A stretch of 64,000 nt of DNA from NCBI GenBank assembly GCA_030549335.1, contig CM060194.1, positions 69,414,077 to 69,478,076 of the forward strand. The letters run 5' to 3'. This stretch comes from Pontederia crassipes (taxonomy: Eukaryota > Streptophyta > Magnoliopsida > Commelinales > Pontederiaceae). How positions within the stretch are numbered: the stretch's first letter is position 1; every line of letters begins with the position of its first letter. Under the pieces are notes generated by a model that saw only the letters and a list, made by a program, of their open reading frames with translations, ran no database searches and had not been told where the DNA came from. The position numbers were made by a program, and so were the translations under genes. Shown here in pieces: positions 36,957 to 49,036 of the stretch.

Positions 36957-37440
36957 CTTCCCAAATCAAATTAAAATACGAATATTGGCCTGGTATATAA
37001 GGGCTTCAAACAGCTATAAGCTCTATAAGTGATTAGCTGAACAAAAAAAAAATACAAGAGATTAAGATATGATGACAAATAGCATAGAAATCTACTTCTC
37101 AGACAAAGAAGTCTGTTTCTGTTTCTGCTTTACCACAATGATTCAAAAAGTCTGTCAAGAAGACCAGAATAGTAAAAAGAAAAAAAAATAATAGGAAGGT
37201 ATCGATCTCTAGATTGTTATATGCTAATTGTTGGCATATGGAGCTTATAACCCAAAGAGGACGAAAAAATATTTCTTGTTGTGAATCAGCTCTTTATATG
37301 AGGATGATTATAACAATCTTGTTGTCTCAAATGTAATCATGCATAATTCTCCAAAAGAAACTACATGCGATGCATTAGAGAACTAGCAACATCTTAGTTC
37401 ATTCCTAATTTTGGTGTATAGTTGCTGTTAAATACTGAAA
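36957..37440. repeat. Upstream EFL1 segment related to 30701-31165
   Basis: This lies just before the EFL1 start codon. Part Y' (37010-37215) matches 30920-31165 in direct orientation. Part X' (37270-37440) matches 30870-30715 in reverse. If the EFL1 leader is spliced, this would be inside its first intron. Confidence 0.65.
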
Positions 37441-38198
37441 CTAAGGGATAAAAAGAGGAAGGCAAATTCAACACTAATCGAAGGAAAATGAAGAGACGCA
37501 CAAAGCCCCAAAAGACCCCTTTGATTTCTCAAAATTAAAACACGGATGGTTTCAATATCTGGCAATAACGGGCTCCAAATATTATGCTCATATACTTAAG
37601 AAATTGGAGACCAAATGCACCAACGACAGGAATAAAAAAATAACAGATGAAAACGGAGATGGGAAATGAAACCCTACTCTTTGATGAACGCCCAAGAAAC
37701 ATAAGAAAAACATGACAAGTGTTTGACATGGAGTCCGAACGAACACGGTAGAGTAGGAGGTTCGATAGGAGCGCACCAGACGACTGCAACGAGGAGGGGC
37801 TGTCTCCGGAGATGATGATTGGTGCGACGCAGACGGTGGATTGGCGGCGAGTCGATCCGGTCGACGCGGGCGGCGGCCGGACGATGCTATCGGCACAAGC
37901 GAACGAGGTTTTTATTGTCGAACCTGCTGTGGAGCCGATCCGGACGCATTAAAAGGCTCGTGGAATAGGACAGCACAGTGCTCCCAGCTCCCTAATGAAC
38001 CATTGCTAGTACGTTACCCCCACGAGCCACATGATGTAGCCTGTAGGGATATTACAAAATTGTAATTTTATTCAGAAAATAAAAATATAAATAGTAGTTA
38101 TATTTTAATCAAAACTAAAACTTTTTAAATAAATGCAATAATCAGGTTTAGGTTTTAGTTATTTGTTCTTAATCCCTTAACATATTTATGATGAAGTA

Positions 38199-38270
<72 letters not shown>

Positions 38271-38949
38271 GTGCTACATTACATAAACCAAACTTTCGTA
38301 AATTTATATTTGATACAATAAACTTTTAATTAAGACATTTATGATAAAAGTTTTGGACATATTTAGACAAATAATTTAGGACATAAAAATTATTTATCTT
38401 TTGCTTCAAGACTTTTTTCTTTTTAATATATATATATGTTTTTAAAAATATACCTAAAAATTATTATTTATCTTTTGGAATTATGAACCATTTATTTCCT
38501 TTTTTCTTCAAGTTTTCTTGTCTGTACTGACCATCTTCTAGCATATAACATCATTTATTGTTGAGAATTTTATGATTTGTTAGCTGAATATAAGGAACCG
38601 TGATTGAAATTTGATAATTTTTTTGTTCTTGTATAGTCATCGAGCTTCAAGGTGTAGATGTCATCATAAACTCGAGTAGTTGTGTTCAAGAATTCCACCA
38701 TTGGTTGATTAATGACTTCTCAGTTCTCATATGAACTTAATTCAGCTTGTGTTAAATTAATATCACTTGATAGTATGATAGATCATACATATGTCTTTTG
38801 TTAAAAGGACAGGAGAATATGATATGGAATAGCCATCTCATATTTTTGTTGATAATTTCGGTCAGTATGTAGTGAATGTATTGGATCTTTTGAGTGAAAC
38901 TCAGTTGATCCACCTTCATATTGTTGTTTAGTGGATGCAAAACGGATGA
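37441..38949. other. EFL1 leader and promoter, then spacer
   Basis: The GC-rich patch at about 37740-37960 is likely the first non-coding exon and promoter of EFL1. The rest is AT-rich and carries a compound ATC/ATT microsatellite at 38200-38270. No other gene is supported. Confidence 0.4.
38200..38270. repeat. Compound ATC/ATT microsatellite
   Basis: About 14 ATC-type units turn directly into about 10 ATT-type units. Confidence 0.95.
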
Positions 38950-41390
38950 TGGTGAACAGTTTTAATTCTTCTGCAAAGACCTTTACCTTTTGGGAGCTTG
39001 TGGCAACCACAAGGAACTTTAGACAAGAATGTTTTATAAGGGGAGGACTTGGATGAGTTTACAAAGGGTATTTACAGCACGAGCCAACTAGATTCCAAAG
39101 TTTGCATGGGTTTACAAAGGGCATTGACGAAATGGGCCAGTTAAATTCCAAAGTTTGGCAGTTCTGTTTAGTTGCTATAGAAATTGAGCATTATTTCCTT
39201 TCAATTTCTTGTATCTTTTGGGTTTGATTGAATTGGAAGGACTCTTAGTTGAATACAAAACCCTATAGGATTTTATAAGTGATTATCATTTGATATAGAA
39301 AATCAAAGGCATCTTTCTCATAAAAGTGTCAAACAATCTAAACCTCTATCACATCATGGATGAGAGAAATTGTTTGTGTCATTACAGGTTGTGGCTGTGA
39401 AGCACCTTGACTGAAAATGGCCTCCAAGAAAATAGTGAATTTTTGGTGGAAGTCTTCATGCTAAGCCTTTTGCATCACCATAATCTGGTTAGTCTAATTG
39501 GTTGTTTCGTTGATGGTAACCAATGACTTCTTATATATGAGTACTTGCCATTGGGTTTCTATGAAGATTATTTACATGGTATAGTCTCAATTACCTGCTT
39601 TTTGTTTATCATTTTTCCTTCATTTTAGTACACCATTTAATTGGGTAAAAGTGCTTTCAGTATAATTTTTCTCCGTGGAAGTTTTCAGTAAAGAGTATTT
39701 TTTTTCCATTTTCTTAGGTTCTTTTCCTCTTCCTTCTTCATGTCAGCCCATATATCATATATAAAGGAAACAAGGGTATAGCGCAATGACATACACCATC
39801 ATTTGAAATAAAAAAAGGCCATGCGTTCGAACCCCACCAATGAGACGTATATACTATTTTATTTTCAATCTTTACTTTTCTTGTATCAAGTTCATGGACC
39901 TCCCTTTGTAATCGAAAAAAATTCCCATATAAATTTTGGAATATGTTTCAGCTTCATATGTTTACTTGAAAAAACTTAGCTTGTGTTTGGACAACTCTGG
40001 CCTAACTAAAGGTTGATTAACATTCTTGCATTTTCATGCTATAAGAAATTGATCTAGAAAAATAATTGATACAGTCCTTTATTCTATAATATGCATTTTC
40101 TATTATTTTTTGTTTCTATTTGACTAATATCTTATCCACAACTATCATATTTGTCCCTTGCATCCATAACTTTTGTACCTTGATATTTTATTTTCTATTA
40201 CCTATTGCATGATTAGTTATTTGAAAAGTTACTTGTGCCCCCTCCTGTAACAAAGTTGATTCTATTCCTTTCTTACATTTTTATCCTTTTACATGGGATA
40301 TATTATAATATGTCCAAGTTATTGCTTCTAGAAAGGTTCGACTACTAAACTTTATATTGTCATCTCAATTGTTAGAACTTCAAGATGTTTTCATGACCTT
40401 TGAGCACTTCTGAACCTGGCTAACCTAATAAAAACTTCATATCTTTGTTGATTTTTATTATGTTTTGTAGCATGTTATATGTGAAGAAAGCATATGAATC
40501 AAGATTATGATAATGTAAGGATCTGATCCGTTATATCATGAATGTTATCCAACGGAAAGTAGTTCGTTGTAGAGGATTACATTCACAATTCTTCTAACGG
40601 TATCCACATCAAGGCATCAAAAATGATTTTTATTATACTTACACCATAACTACTGTGAAAGAAGATCATGAGAGGTGGAGAGTATTGGGAGGGAAGATAA
40701 CCATTACTTTCATCGTGAATTTGTCATTAACATAGACCACTTTTTATTATGTAACAATAAGAATTTGTAACTTTCATCTTCCTCATTTTCTTCGAAGGGA
40801 GTATGTAACAATTAGGAGACAAGTCAATTATAACCTCTAATAAACTTATTATTATATAATAATTTTATTATCATGGTTTAGAGTTATTTGATCATTATCG
40901 TATGATTTAGTTGTTTGATTGATGCATTCGATCCATACCATTCAATTAAATTTAGGGCACATGTTTTTATCTATTGTCTAACAATATTCCCCATTTAGTA
41001 AGTATGTTTTAATTGTCAAGACAATAAGTTTGTCCTCTACATTCTAGTACTAACTTACATGCAATTATATATTTCTCAAAATAAAAACTTAAATGCAATT
41101 ATATTTCAGATTAGGTACATAGATTCATAAGATTTCATTACATTAACACTTTTCAACTTCATATGTCACGTTTGGGAAGAAATCACTTGGAGTACAAGGA
41201 TGAAGATCGCTGCTAGTGCAGCCAAAGTGTTGGAGTATCTTCATGACAATGTTAGTCCTCTTGTTATAGGCTTCAAATCTTCCAACATATTATTAGGCTA
41301 GCTATCTGATTTTGTGCTCCCAAAGCTTGGTCCAGTTGGCGATCACTTATGTGTCTCGACTAGGGTGATGAGCACCAAAATTTGTAGGCT
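38950..41390 (+). pseudogene. Receptor-like cytoplasmic kinase pseudogene (PBS1-like, RLCK VII)
   Basis: Three separated patches translate to pieces of a PBS1-like kinase in the right order. About 38965-39070 reads FTFWELVATTRNFRQECF and a broken GxGxxxVYKG loop. 39388-39580 reads VVAVKHLD, a stop, then [20 protein letters not shown] and YEYLPLGF; it has an intact splice acceptor before it. About 41185-41350 reads [25 protein letters not shown] and KLGPVGDHLCVSTRVM. The catalytic HRDLK box is lost ([11 protein letters not shown]), and there are in-frame stops and frameshifts. Introns are kept, so this is a decayed gene copy and not a retrocopy. A 54-bp stretch around 39052-39160 is duplicated. 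Confidence 0.85.
39771..39925 (+). mobile_element. tRNA-derived SINE-like insertion in the kinase pseudogene
   Basis: An RNA polymerase III A box (TAGCGCAATGAC at 39779) and B box (GCGTTCGAACCCC at 39823) stand at tRNA-like spacing, followed by a short unrelated tail that ends near an A-run at about 39915. It cannot be folded into a full tRNA. It lies in the large intron of the pseudogene. Ends are approximate and no clear target duplication was found. Confidence 0.55.
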
Positions 41391-43423
41391 CTATTTGGTG
41401 CTAGAACAACCGGAGACTATCTAGCTTGGTTAGGAGAGCACTTGTTGTGTTAATGTTTTTTTTTTTTTGCTAAATGTTAAGTCTAAATGCTGAACTATTG
41501 ACCCTAGCTGGTCGGATGGGTGTTCACTCAAAGTGTTTTCGGACTGCTTGCATGCATACATCCGCATGTAAAATAGTGCAGCATGGCCAACTTCATTGAG
41601 AAGAATAACAAAGAAAAAAAAATGTGTCAAAATATGCGTAAAGTCGCTTAACACGCACAACACGCGCGTGCACACGTATGTATACTTAGCACAAGAATAA
41701 TAATATATATTTTTGTATTTCACTAGGAATATAAATATTGTTTATGATAATTATAACTGGTCATTCAACTCAATGGTATATATCTATAAAATAATAATAT
41801 TGCATAATTCTATTATATTCGTTATTTGACGAAGTTGATTTTTAAAAAATCAGATTCAACAACCGCTACAAATTAATCAAACAATAATTTATTAAAATAG
41901 TTAATTTAAATTTCATTAGGAACCATTTACATTTTGATTAAATGTAAAATATATCTACAAACCATGATTAAAATTTAAATATTTTTCATAAAAAATGTTC
42001 AAATAAACAACAAAAATAGTATTAACCGGTGCTAAATGATTTTGCAATTATAAAAATTAAAAATAAATAAATTTTATTATGTTATCAATACCATGGAAAG
42101 AAATTACTCTTGGTCAGTGAAGACTATAAAGTAAATTTGATAAATGTAAAAGATATAATGATCTCTAAAGAAGTGACATTAAGATACAGGGAGTGCCATT
42201 AAGGGCTTCCAAAATATTATTAAAGTGTGTTAAATGATTTTAAAACTATAAAAATTAATAATAAATAAAATTTATGTTGTTATCAATACCATGGAAAGAA
42301 ATTAGTCTTGACTATAAAGTAAATTTAATAAATGTAAAAGGTAAAATGGTCTCTAAAGGAGTGGCGGGAGTGACACTAAAGGACTTCCTTAATTAAAAGG
42401 AACTAATTATTGAGAAGTGGCATAAAAAATAAGCTACAGTTTAACTAAAAATTTAAATTATATTCCAACCATTAGAGACAATGCTCCAAGCAATTATTGA
42501 TCCTATATTTTATTACCACTTGAATCACATTTTTTATCAATATTTATTTATATAAAACTCAGTTAATTAAGATTATATATCTTAAAATTTATGAAAAAAT
42601 AACAATGTTATATAATTTAAATTATGAATTCTTCATTGAGTTCTTTTCAATTTAAAGACTGATTAGAATTTTCTCGTCTAAGAATTTTTTTAAAGTCCAA
42701 AATCGAGATTTTTTTTTACACACTGATTAGGAGCCACGACAACGGAAAATGATGAAATAATTGATAAAAAAATAATTCCCCTTCCTGAACTGTGCCACGC
42801 GTCAGGTCGTGGATCATTAGAAGCTCCAACCGATAGAAAATTTTTTAAAAACTCCTCCTTCCATGGTGGTTTGCTCCCAATCTCGAGCCCTAACCCAGAG
42901 ATTTAGGCGCGGGATTACCCAAACGCTTCGGCAGTCGACCCCTCATCCGGAGTTTTATTTCCTTGCCCATTCAATCTGCAAAAGGTTCAATCTGTACCCT
43001 GTTTTTTCTTCATCATTATGGTGAAATCTGGTTGTTTTGTTTGTTTCTTTGATTCGGGCGTTCTTCTTTTTACGGAGCAATCTTCGATCTATCTTTTCTT
43101 GACTTCAGTGTTCGAATTTTGATAATAATAGTCTCCTCTGGTTTTCTGGAGAGTTTTTGTTGTTTCGAGCCAGTTCTAATGTCTGTTTAATGGTAAACCT
43201 TGCATTTTTGTTATCCGTTTGTAGTAATGGTATGGTTTTGGCTTATTGGTTATAATTTTCTCTCCTTCCTGAAGATTCTTCTGTTTCAAGTTGCCTTCTT
43301 GAGTTCGGAGAGTGACTGTCCTGTTGTAGAAGACTATGTTTTCATGTTATTCTGCTGAATTTTGGATTTTTTTTCGTTTATGGACGATAGTTCTGAGGTT
43401 GCTAGGTTTTGGAGGGGCAACAA
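41391..43423. other. AT-rich spacer and MUB promoter/leader
   Basis: Mostly AT-rich. Two related stretches near 42025-42200 and 42230-42380 look like an old tandem duplication, since both contain ATCAATACCATGGAAAGAAA and a run ending in AAAGGACTTCC-like sequence. From about 42780 the GC content rises and there is a CCCTAACCC telo-like motif near 42888, consistent with the MUB leader and its likely split 5' untranslated region. Confidence 0.4.
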
Positions 43424-45450
43424 ATGCCAGACGAGGATTTGGTTGAGCTAAAGTTCAGGCTTCCTGATGGTTCAGATATTGGCCCTATCCAGTATTCATC
43501 ATCGTCGACAGTTGCCATGCTTAAAGAAAGAATCATCTCCGAGTGGCCACCAGGTTGCAGCTTCTTAGTTTCATAGATCGTCCAAGTTAATTTTCTGTAA
43601 TCATTATTGCTTGATTGCCGTTCTGTAGGTGAATGAATTATTTATTCTTTTCACTCTACAACAGCTGATGGGATAATGTAATCAGTGCTGATATTAAAAA
43701 AATTAACGAGAAAAATAGAATTTGATGCAACAATTTTTTTTTAAAAAAGTGTCAAAGATTATTGATTTTGATGCATAACATTTCAAACAATTCTGGAAGA
43801 TTTTCCCCTTGTTGCTCTCATGTCAATCATCAGATAGTGAGCCTACGCTTGGAGAGCTAGATGTAGAAATAAAACAACTTATCTATATATGCGAACATTT
43901 CTTACTGGGAGCTACTTGACATATACACTAAATGCTTAGGCTCTGGCGTATACCAAAAGTATAAAATTGATTAAGAAACAACTTCGCAAGTGGAAACTGA
44001 TATCTTTTCCTGCTAATTTAATTGTTACAATGACACATGCATCAAAATATGACTACTTCAAAACCTTATCCTGTCCCATCTGTTACCCTCATTGTAAGTG
44101 CCTTTCCTGGCCTTGGATGAAATTTCTCAAATTGATTAGGAAACAAATTTATGCGGAGGAGTTTTTGTCTCCTCTTGATGTATTCTGTAAAACAGTTTGA
44201 TAACAGATGGTTTTCTTGTCGTGAGTAAAGACAAAAATATTACTGGGTCCAAACAAACTCACTGGGAAAGGCCAAGACAAATCAAATAAGCCTCATCAAT
44301 TAGGATCCCTTGGTTACTTTTGTCTTAATCTTGACATAACAAGCTTATAAAAATATGAGTATGAATTTTTGAGGGGTGCCTCCAGTAAACTAAACTCAAA
44401 GGCTTACACAAAAACCTACATATCTTCTTTGACATTGGACAACTTACCCGAACTTGCAAAACGATTATGATTATCTAGAGCTCCTGACCAAAGGTAAAGT
44501 CGTTTGTTTCTTCAGCCTTTGGCATGTTAAGTGTTAAAAGTTGAAGATTGCTAAGGACTTTTGAGGGAAGATTTATAGAATTGTATGCCACAAATAACAT
44601 GAAAACAATTTGAACATTTTCTTCTCTTGAACTTTCAGGAGAGACACCATGAAAATCTTTCTGACTAGTTCTTGGAAAAAAACAGAGAGATGAAATCATA
44701 ACATGTCTTTTTTTTAACTTGAATTTATATTTATGCTTGTTTTACCAGTAAAACTCTGAATCCTTCTTATATGTCTCAAAAAAGAAAAAATCTGATGATA
44801 TTGATATCACAAAGAGATGAACACATGTTTCATTTGGACTAAACTACTGGTTCCAAAAGATTAGTTGATGTGGTGATGTAGTAGCTGTTTAGTATGTATG
44901 AGCCAATATTTCCAATGCGAGGGGATATTATATACTTTCCTTTCGGGGTCTGGTGTGTTCTTAATCTCCAACCATCTGATGCCCTTCATCAACTAGTTGG
45001 AGAGTTTATATTTACGTTAATACCATTTGGTTCAAGTTTTCAATCTATTAGCCAACTTAATCTATTAGGCTAAAACAATGAACCCCAGCGTGAGTTTATA
45101 ATAGTACATGATATTTTTTATGTGTTTTGCTGCATGATTTTGCATAGTAATTCTCTCTTTTAGTTATGGTATGTTAATTTTCGGTTTCCAATTTTTATTG
45201 TTCTTCACATCCTTGATTAGTTGGTTATTCGGGATACTGTTTCATTCACGTGAGTATCTGTATACACTCTTGTGCTTAGATAAGAAGATAGTACCAAAAA
45301 TGGCTAGTGATGTCAAACTGATTTGTGGGGGAAAAATATTAGAGAACAACAAGACAATTTCTCAGTGCCGACCACCTTTTGGTGAGCTTCCTGGAGGGGT
45401 TATTACTATGCATGTTGTTGTGCAACTATCATCAACCAAGACAAAAGCAG
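43424..45450 (+). CDS. Membrane-anchored ubiquitin-fold protein, MUB-like; two exons found, last exon missing
   Basis: MUBs are small plant proteins with a ubiquitin fold that sit on the plasma membrane by a C-terminal lipid and recruit certain E2 enzymes. Exon 1 is 43424-43553, with MPDEDLVELKFRLPDGSDIG and TVAMLKERIISEWPP. Exon 2 is 45280-45450, with DKKIVPKMASDVKLICGGKILENN and PFGELPGGVITMHVVVQLSSTKTKA. Both borders fit GT-AG, and the two exons cover the whole ubiquitin fold of about 100 residues. The family then needs a short basic tail ending in a CaaX box. In the next 1.5 kb I find no exon that keeps phase and ends that way. A 172-bp tandem repeat lies in the stretch where it is expected. 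The gene may be damaged, or the exon may be further away. Confidence 0.75.
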
Positions 45451-47180
45451 GTAACCTGTAGCTGTTTTTGTCTACTTGTATTTCAATAGCATGTCAGACT
45501 CGTTTGTTTGAGCAGTGCATTAACTCTTAACTGCACGAGCCATCAATTTGTAAGGATATCTTTTTGCATCTCTTCACAAAAAAATGTTATTTTACATCTT
45601 CTAACTAGGTGCCTCCCCTCCATAGGGTTGATATGTGTTAGCATAATAGCATCAATAAGTTGACTTATTTTACTAGGACCATTGACATCAGAAATATCTT
45701 CTAAAAACAACAACACCAGAAATATATAAATGGCATTTGCTGTGAACCCAGGATCAAATGCATGTTGCGATCTGGGAAATGTTTCTGACAAAATATCATA
45801 GGGCAAAGTTTTGCTACATGTGAGTTCTTATTTTGAGGCTGGAATTCATCTAAGAAACTCCCGATGGAGATCAATTGTGAAATTTCAGGATGTAACATCA
45901 ACAACATAAACATGGATGGGGCACTTGACTCTCATCCTTCACACTCTGAACAAAAAAAAGAATCATCAGCATAGAAACATCATATGCACTTGTAAAGCAT
46001 AACTGGTATTCATGTCTAAGACTTCAATTTAGATATAGTTGTAGGAATGTCATTCTTTGTTGATTGTACTCTTGTAGGTTTCCGTTCATAATGTGTTATT
46101 TTTTTCAGTTTTCTATGTTTCGCGAGTAGCAATATCAGGTGTCTTTTCCTGGTGTCATTTTGGAGGTTAGTGTGCAGAAGACGTTTTCCGCCAAGAAGGT
46201 CAAAAAACGCGAAATTTTTGACGCTATCAAAAGATGCCAAATTTTCGACGCTTCCGTGCCTGTTGATGCATGGTGAGATGATTGTGACGAAAAAATGGAC
46301 TCGAATGAAAATTTTTCGGGGGTGCGAAATTTCGCGCGCGCGCCTTTTACTCGTGTTTTCAGCCAAGAAGGTAAAAAAATGCGAAATTTTTGACACTGTC
46401 AAAAGATGCCAAATTTTCGACGCTTTCGTGCTTGTTGATGCATGGTGAGATGATTGAGACGAAAAATTGGACTCGGATGAAAATTTTCCGGGTGTGCGAA
46501 ATTTCGCGCGCGCGCCTTTTACTCGTATTTTCAGCCACGAAGGTCAACATTTCTATAAACAAGCTTCATAGTGCACTGAAAAATTTATTGCATATGCAAT
46601 TTCCTGCCATCAGACAATTGTCACCCAATGATGGCAATGTTGGCAGTAGCAGATCCAAGAAAGCTTTTGAGATCTAACCTCTGTTTTGTTTCGGATATCT
46701 TTGTTGTAAATACAAGAAGATCATGAGTGCCACTTGGTTTGTTGTAAACTAATTTTAGATCGTTTTTTTCATTTTTTTTTGTTGCTTCTACTTGATTTAC
46801 CAAGGACTCTATATCTTGATTACTGTATTGGAGAAAGGGTCTTAATTATTCCATGCGAAAGATATAAATGGATGTTCCCATATGAAAACAGAACAACATT
46901 TAAGCGTGAAAGGAAACATAAAATACATGCAAATTTTGCCTGTAATTCCACGTGATGTATAGAATTCCTCTCTCCCGAGAGAGAGAGAGACTTGAAATCA
47001 AGAGTTCTGACAACTTGATAACCTTTCCACTTTTCATAAGAAAATGGTTAGTTTGTCAGTAATATTTTTTATGGTGAGTGAACCCTGACCCGGATTAATT
47101 TTTGTGACTCGCCCTCTTTCGTTGCCATGCCTTGCTGATTATCTGGATCTTTTGTTTCTTTTCATCGCATGATTATGGTT
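45451..47180. other. Downstream of the MUB exons
   Basis: This contains the 172-bp tandem repeat (46190-46540) and otherwise AT-rich DNA. A short open stretch at 46608-46675 follows an acceptor-like CAG but does not give a CaaX end in the phase needed, so it is not called as the MUB exon. Confidence 0.35.
46190..46540. repeat. 172-bp tandem repeat, two units plus the start of a third
   Basis: Units start at 46190, 46362 and 46534 with GCCAAGAAGG or a near match, giving an exact period of 172 bases twice. Each unit contains GAAATTTTTGAC, CAAATTTTCGACGCTT and a GCGCGCGCG run. The units are roughly 90 percent alike by eye. Confidence 0.92.
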
Positions 47181-49036
47181 ACTAGTGAAACGCTTCCAAA
47201 TCGCCCTTGTGGCAAGTTCCAACAATGCTATACCTTGAGCAAAACTTTGACTTTGACCAGTCCTTTGACCAGAATACAACAAAAGCGGAAGACTTAATAT
47301 AACATCAACAAAATAGCAATAAAAGTAAAAATTCAAATAATAATCTTTAATATAATTCAGAAATAGCTATGACATCACTTAACATAAAAGTAGAGCGGAA
47401 GTCTAATAATATGAATTCAAAGTATCTAAAACAATGGAAACAGCTAAAGGAAATAACACTAAGACACCACACGTGCACCGAACCATCACGAACGTTGTCC
47501 TACATGGGATTATCATCATTACCTGCAAGATCAATGCAAGGAAACAATAACCAGCTTCTCAGCCCAATAAGTGGATAATAAACTAGTGGATAAACATTAA
47601 CAATACATGAGCATGGGTCAAATAGGCATAAGTATCAGTGGAATAATCAATGCCATGCTATATAAAGATCAATATAATAGGTCAATGCTATGCTCCAGAT
47701 AAGATCAATCGATACAATGCTACGAGTGAGATTAATGTGCCATCAAAAGCTAATCAATGTTCTGGATCAATGTCATTTATGCAATGTTATCAATGAACGT
47801 TTTGATTGCAATAAGGTGTCATATTTTTCATGAGACCAGTGATTGTGCACATCACGACAAGTCATCCTTAATATAGGGGAGGGTATTCTCTTTCGTCACA
47901 CGATGGGGAGAAACCGTGTGACGGGGATAAGGCCGAGTGAGTGCCCCAACAATGCGATGAAAATAATGCCATGAGCTCTCGCCAATCTGTAATATGGGCA
48001 CCTAAACTTTTATCTTTATTAATTATTTAGGTTCTCATCTTCGCCCAAATTGGGACTTCAGATCATGCAATGCAATGTGGTACTATAAACTAGTACATCA
48101 ACGAAATCAAGCGCAACAGATATAATGAACCAACATTAAAAAAACTAAAATATAAATTCATAACACATTATAACATCTTGGCAAAACTCGGGCTAGGTTA
48201 GATCTGACCCGGGTTCCTCGGCCCAACTCGGGTCGAGTACGAGTCGACTGTTGGTATGTCCCTGCCAGAACTCGAGCCGGCTTCAGTGGAGCCCAGGCCG
48301 GGTTCCGGTACCTACGCGCACGTCGGCAACAGCACTGACCAGGCAGCGAGGATCCCAGGTCGGGCTCTATTTCTGCCCGATGGTGTCATACTCGGGTTGG
48401 TTCTGTGATTCCGACAGAATCGTGGTCGCAGCTTCACGGTTTTCCACGCAATTTCGCCGGATAAACCTCTTAAAAACGATCATGCATACTTGGAACGATG
48501 CAGGGTAGATAGGAGAAGGCACTATGGCCTAAGTGGATCCTTAAATATGCAAATTTATTGTTAAAATCAATCCAAAGGTTGATCCAACGATCCAGCTACC
48601 TCTGTTCGTTTTCCCTACAATTTTAATCCTCGTCGCCGGCAATCCCAGATGGACTCCCAACCTCGAAGGTCTTTCTCCCCTATTTTCGTTCGTCCGCTGG
48701 TCGTGTGTTTTGATGGAGAAAATCGAGAGAAAACATGTTAGGGAAAACAGCTGCCGAAAACATGGAGAGGAGGGCCAATAATGGTGGCTGTTCACCTTGG
48801 TTAGTTCGGGCTCTCCTCCGGTGATCTCTTCGGCGTCCGGCAGCACGTTCTTGAGTTCCTAGACATGGGTAAACAAAGGAGGACGTGAGGTGATGACAGC
48901 TAGGGCAAAAACTTGTTTAATGTAAATAGGGAGTAGTTTATATGGTTGGGTTTTTTTTTTGGATAAGTTTCCAACTCCAACTCTAATTATGGTTTTGATT
49001 GTTTTTTTTTTTTTTCTGGCCGGGTGTTACAACTAG
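47181..49036 (-). mobile_element. Solo LTR with perfect target duplication
   Basis: The LTR spans 47186-49031 (1846 bp). On the plus strand it starts TGAAACGCTTCC and ends GGGTGTTACA. The 5-bp direct repeat ACTAG flanks it exactly at 47181-47185 and 49032-49036, as integrase makes. There is no internal region or second LTR, so two LTRs recombined into one. The order of its parts (TTGACC near the left end, GGAAGACTTA, a block of CTCGGG repeats, a TATA-like ACCATATAAACT on the minus strand about 90 bases from the right end) follows the LTR at 9481-11957. I therefore read its sense as minus and its family as a related Ty3 type. Confidence 0.88.

Noticed and set aside
39771..39850. A tRNA gene
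   Set aside because: The A and B boxes are present, but the acceptor stem and anticodon arm cannot be formed, so it is called as a SINE head.
46608..46675. Last exon of the MUB gene
   Set aside because: The phase set by exon 2 gives a product without a basic tail or CaaX box; the readable frame is in a different phase.
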